The notes under the pieces are model-generated. The model made no database searches, was not told the origin of the DNA, and was given only the letters and a program-made list of their open reading frames with translations. A stretch of 33,432 bases of DNA from Clostridia bacterium (lineage in GTDB: Bacteria; Bacillota; Clostridia; Christensenellales; CAG-138), in the NCBI GenBank assembly GCA_017428025.1, contig JAFRRO010000072.1, forward strand, positions 1-33,432. Reading direction: 5' to 3'. Shown here piece after piece: positions 32,636 through 33,432 of the stretch. How positions within the stretch are numbered: the first letter of the stretch is position 1; the number at the start of each line of letters is the position of its first letter. The position numbers and the translations under genes were made by a program.

Positions 32636-32659
32636 ATTGCATACTCCCTTCGATGAAAT

Positions 32660-32688
32660 GCCGCCGCCCCGCAAACCGGAACGGCGGC
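32660..32688 (-). terminator. GC-rich hairpin between feoB and the Cys-rich gene
   Basis: A GCCGCCG / CGGCGGC stem lacks a T run downstream on the minus strand. It is more likely an mRNA stability or processing element within the feo transcript than a full terminator. Confidence 0.45.
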
Positions 32689-32695
32689 GTCTTGT

Positions 32696-33432
32696 TTACT
32701 TGACGCGGACTTCCTTGGTCAGCGTTGTCGCTTCTTTGTACTTCTTGAAGAACAGCATGTAGACGAACAGTCCGAGCACGAGGATCGCCGCAATGAGACC
32801 GATCACGTTGACGCCGCCCGTGAAGATACGTCCGAACTGATAGATCATCAGTGCGATCGCGTAGGCGAACAGGCACTGATAGCCGATCGCGAACCACGTC
32901 CACTTTGCGCTGTTCATCTCGCGGCGGATTGCGCCGATTGCCGCGAAGCACGGCGCGCACAGCAGGTTGAACACGAGGAACGAGAAGCCGGAGATGCCGG
33001 TAAACGCCTGAGCGAGCGCCTGATAGACGGTCAGGTCGGTGCCGCCGTACAGCACGCCCATCGTGCCGACGATGTTCTCCTTCGCAATGAGGCCCGTGAC
33101 GGACGCCACAACTGCGCGCCATTCGCCCCAGCCGAGCGGTGCGAACAGCCATTCGACATAGTGACCTGCGACGCCGAGCAGCGACAGGCTGATTTCCTCC
33201 TCGCCGAGCATCCGGAACGCGCCGTCAACCACGCCGAAGCGGGAGAGGAACCAGACGACGATGGTGGAGAGCAGGATGATCGTGCCCGCCTTCTTGATGA
33301 AGGACCAGCCGCGCTCCCACATGGAACGGAGCACGTTGCCGAGGGTGGGCCAGTGGTACGCGGGCAGCTCCATGACGAACGGAGCGGGATCGCCCGCGAA
33401 CATCTTCGTCTTCTTCAGCATGATGCCGGAGA
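32696..33432 (-). CDS. feoB: Ferrous iron transport protein B, C-terminal part (partial)
   Basis: About 245 C-terminal residues are present; the frame continues past the window edge. The visible part is the membrane permease: FAGDPAPFVMELPAYHWP, the second gate motif ASVTGLIAKENIVGTM, and the NLLCAPCFAAIGAIRREM segment, ending in a short cytoplasmic tail. FeoB imports ferrous iron under anaerobic, low-iron conditions. The GTPase domain, any feoA and the promoter lie outside the window, so no Fur site can be assessed. The Cys-rich gene follows. Confidence 0.94.
   Translation of the reverse strand, partial: SGIMLKKTKMFAGDPAPFVMELPAYHWPTLGNVLRSMWERGWSFIKKAGTIILLSTIVVWFLSRFGVVDGAFRMLGEEEISLSLLGVAGHYVEWLFAPLGWGEWRAVVASVTGLIAKENIVGTMGVLYGGTDLTVYQALAQAFTGISGFSFLVFNLLCAPCFAAIGAIRREMNSAKWTWFAIGYQCLFAYAIALMIYQFGRIFTGGVNVIGLIAAILVLGLFVYMLFFKKYKEATTLTKEVRVK

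Overview
The window reads as a chromosomal segment of a GC-rich, Gram-positive member of the Clostridia, probably an uncultured gut lineage close to the Christensenellales; this placement is an inference. It rests on strong GC at third codon positions in every gene, AGGAGG-type ribosome binding sites, clean sigma-A promoters (TTGACA/TATAAT with 17-18 bp spacers), a YlbJ-like sporulation membrane protein, and secreted or membrane proteins with Thr-Pro-Glu-rich linkers. Genes are packed on both strands and separated by strong, often bidirectional, intrinsic terminators. I see no tRNA, rRNA, CRISPR array, insertion sequence or phage gene, and no gene-free stretch above 300 bases.

Layout. 1-159 is the end of a surface protein (fibronectin type III-like). 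185-2020 (minus) is a patatin-like lipase followed by a YlbJ-like membrane protein. 2172-3413 is a lipoprotein polysaccharide deacetylase. 3469-4746 (minus) holds class II fructose-bisphosphate aldolase and, downstream, two tiny open frames separated by one in-frame TGA. 4858-5799 is a membrane glycosyltransferase divergent from aldolase. 5828-6892 (minus) is a YjbR-EVE-like fusion. 7008-11291 holds two consecutive copies of a two-gene unit: an MscS channel and a single-pass membrane protein with a large outer domain. Then come GAPDH (11395-12459), a full-length GMP synthase and a second GMP synthase lacking the glutaminase domain (12580-15195), a GNAT acetyltransferase, a membrane-anchored protein with a C2H2-like finger at its outer end, an ArsB/CitM-type transporter, and a secreted PIG-L deacetylase anchored at its C terminus. 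The last third has pcp and a MATE exporter (minus), glnA with a gate-domain membrane protein, a TSUP permease (minus), an M16C protease, a four-gene run (esterase, DUF2500-like, P-loop protein, D-aminoacylase), a 99-residue orphan (minus) and the feoB end with its Cys-rich partner (minus).

How they fit together. Central metabolism (fba, gap, guaA, glnA) is mixed with envelope and peptide-handling functions (deacetylases, glycosyltransferase, pyroglutamyl peptidase, M16C protease, D-aminoacylase, esterase), which suits a peptide-using anaerobe. The most unusual item is the duplicated MscS/partner unit: the channels are nearly identical through the pore and beta domain, and the partners share an inner tail and membrane segment but have unrelated outer domains. 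This looks like a channel coupled to interchangeable external sensing or wall-binding modules. Several promoters also carry inverted repeats that bracket or fill the promoter elements, and two divergent promoter pairs share promoter bases.
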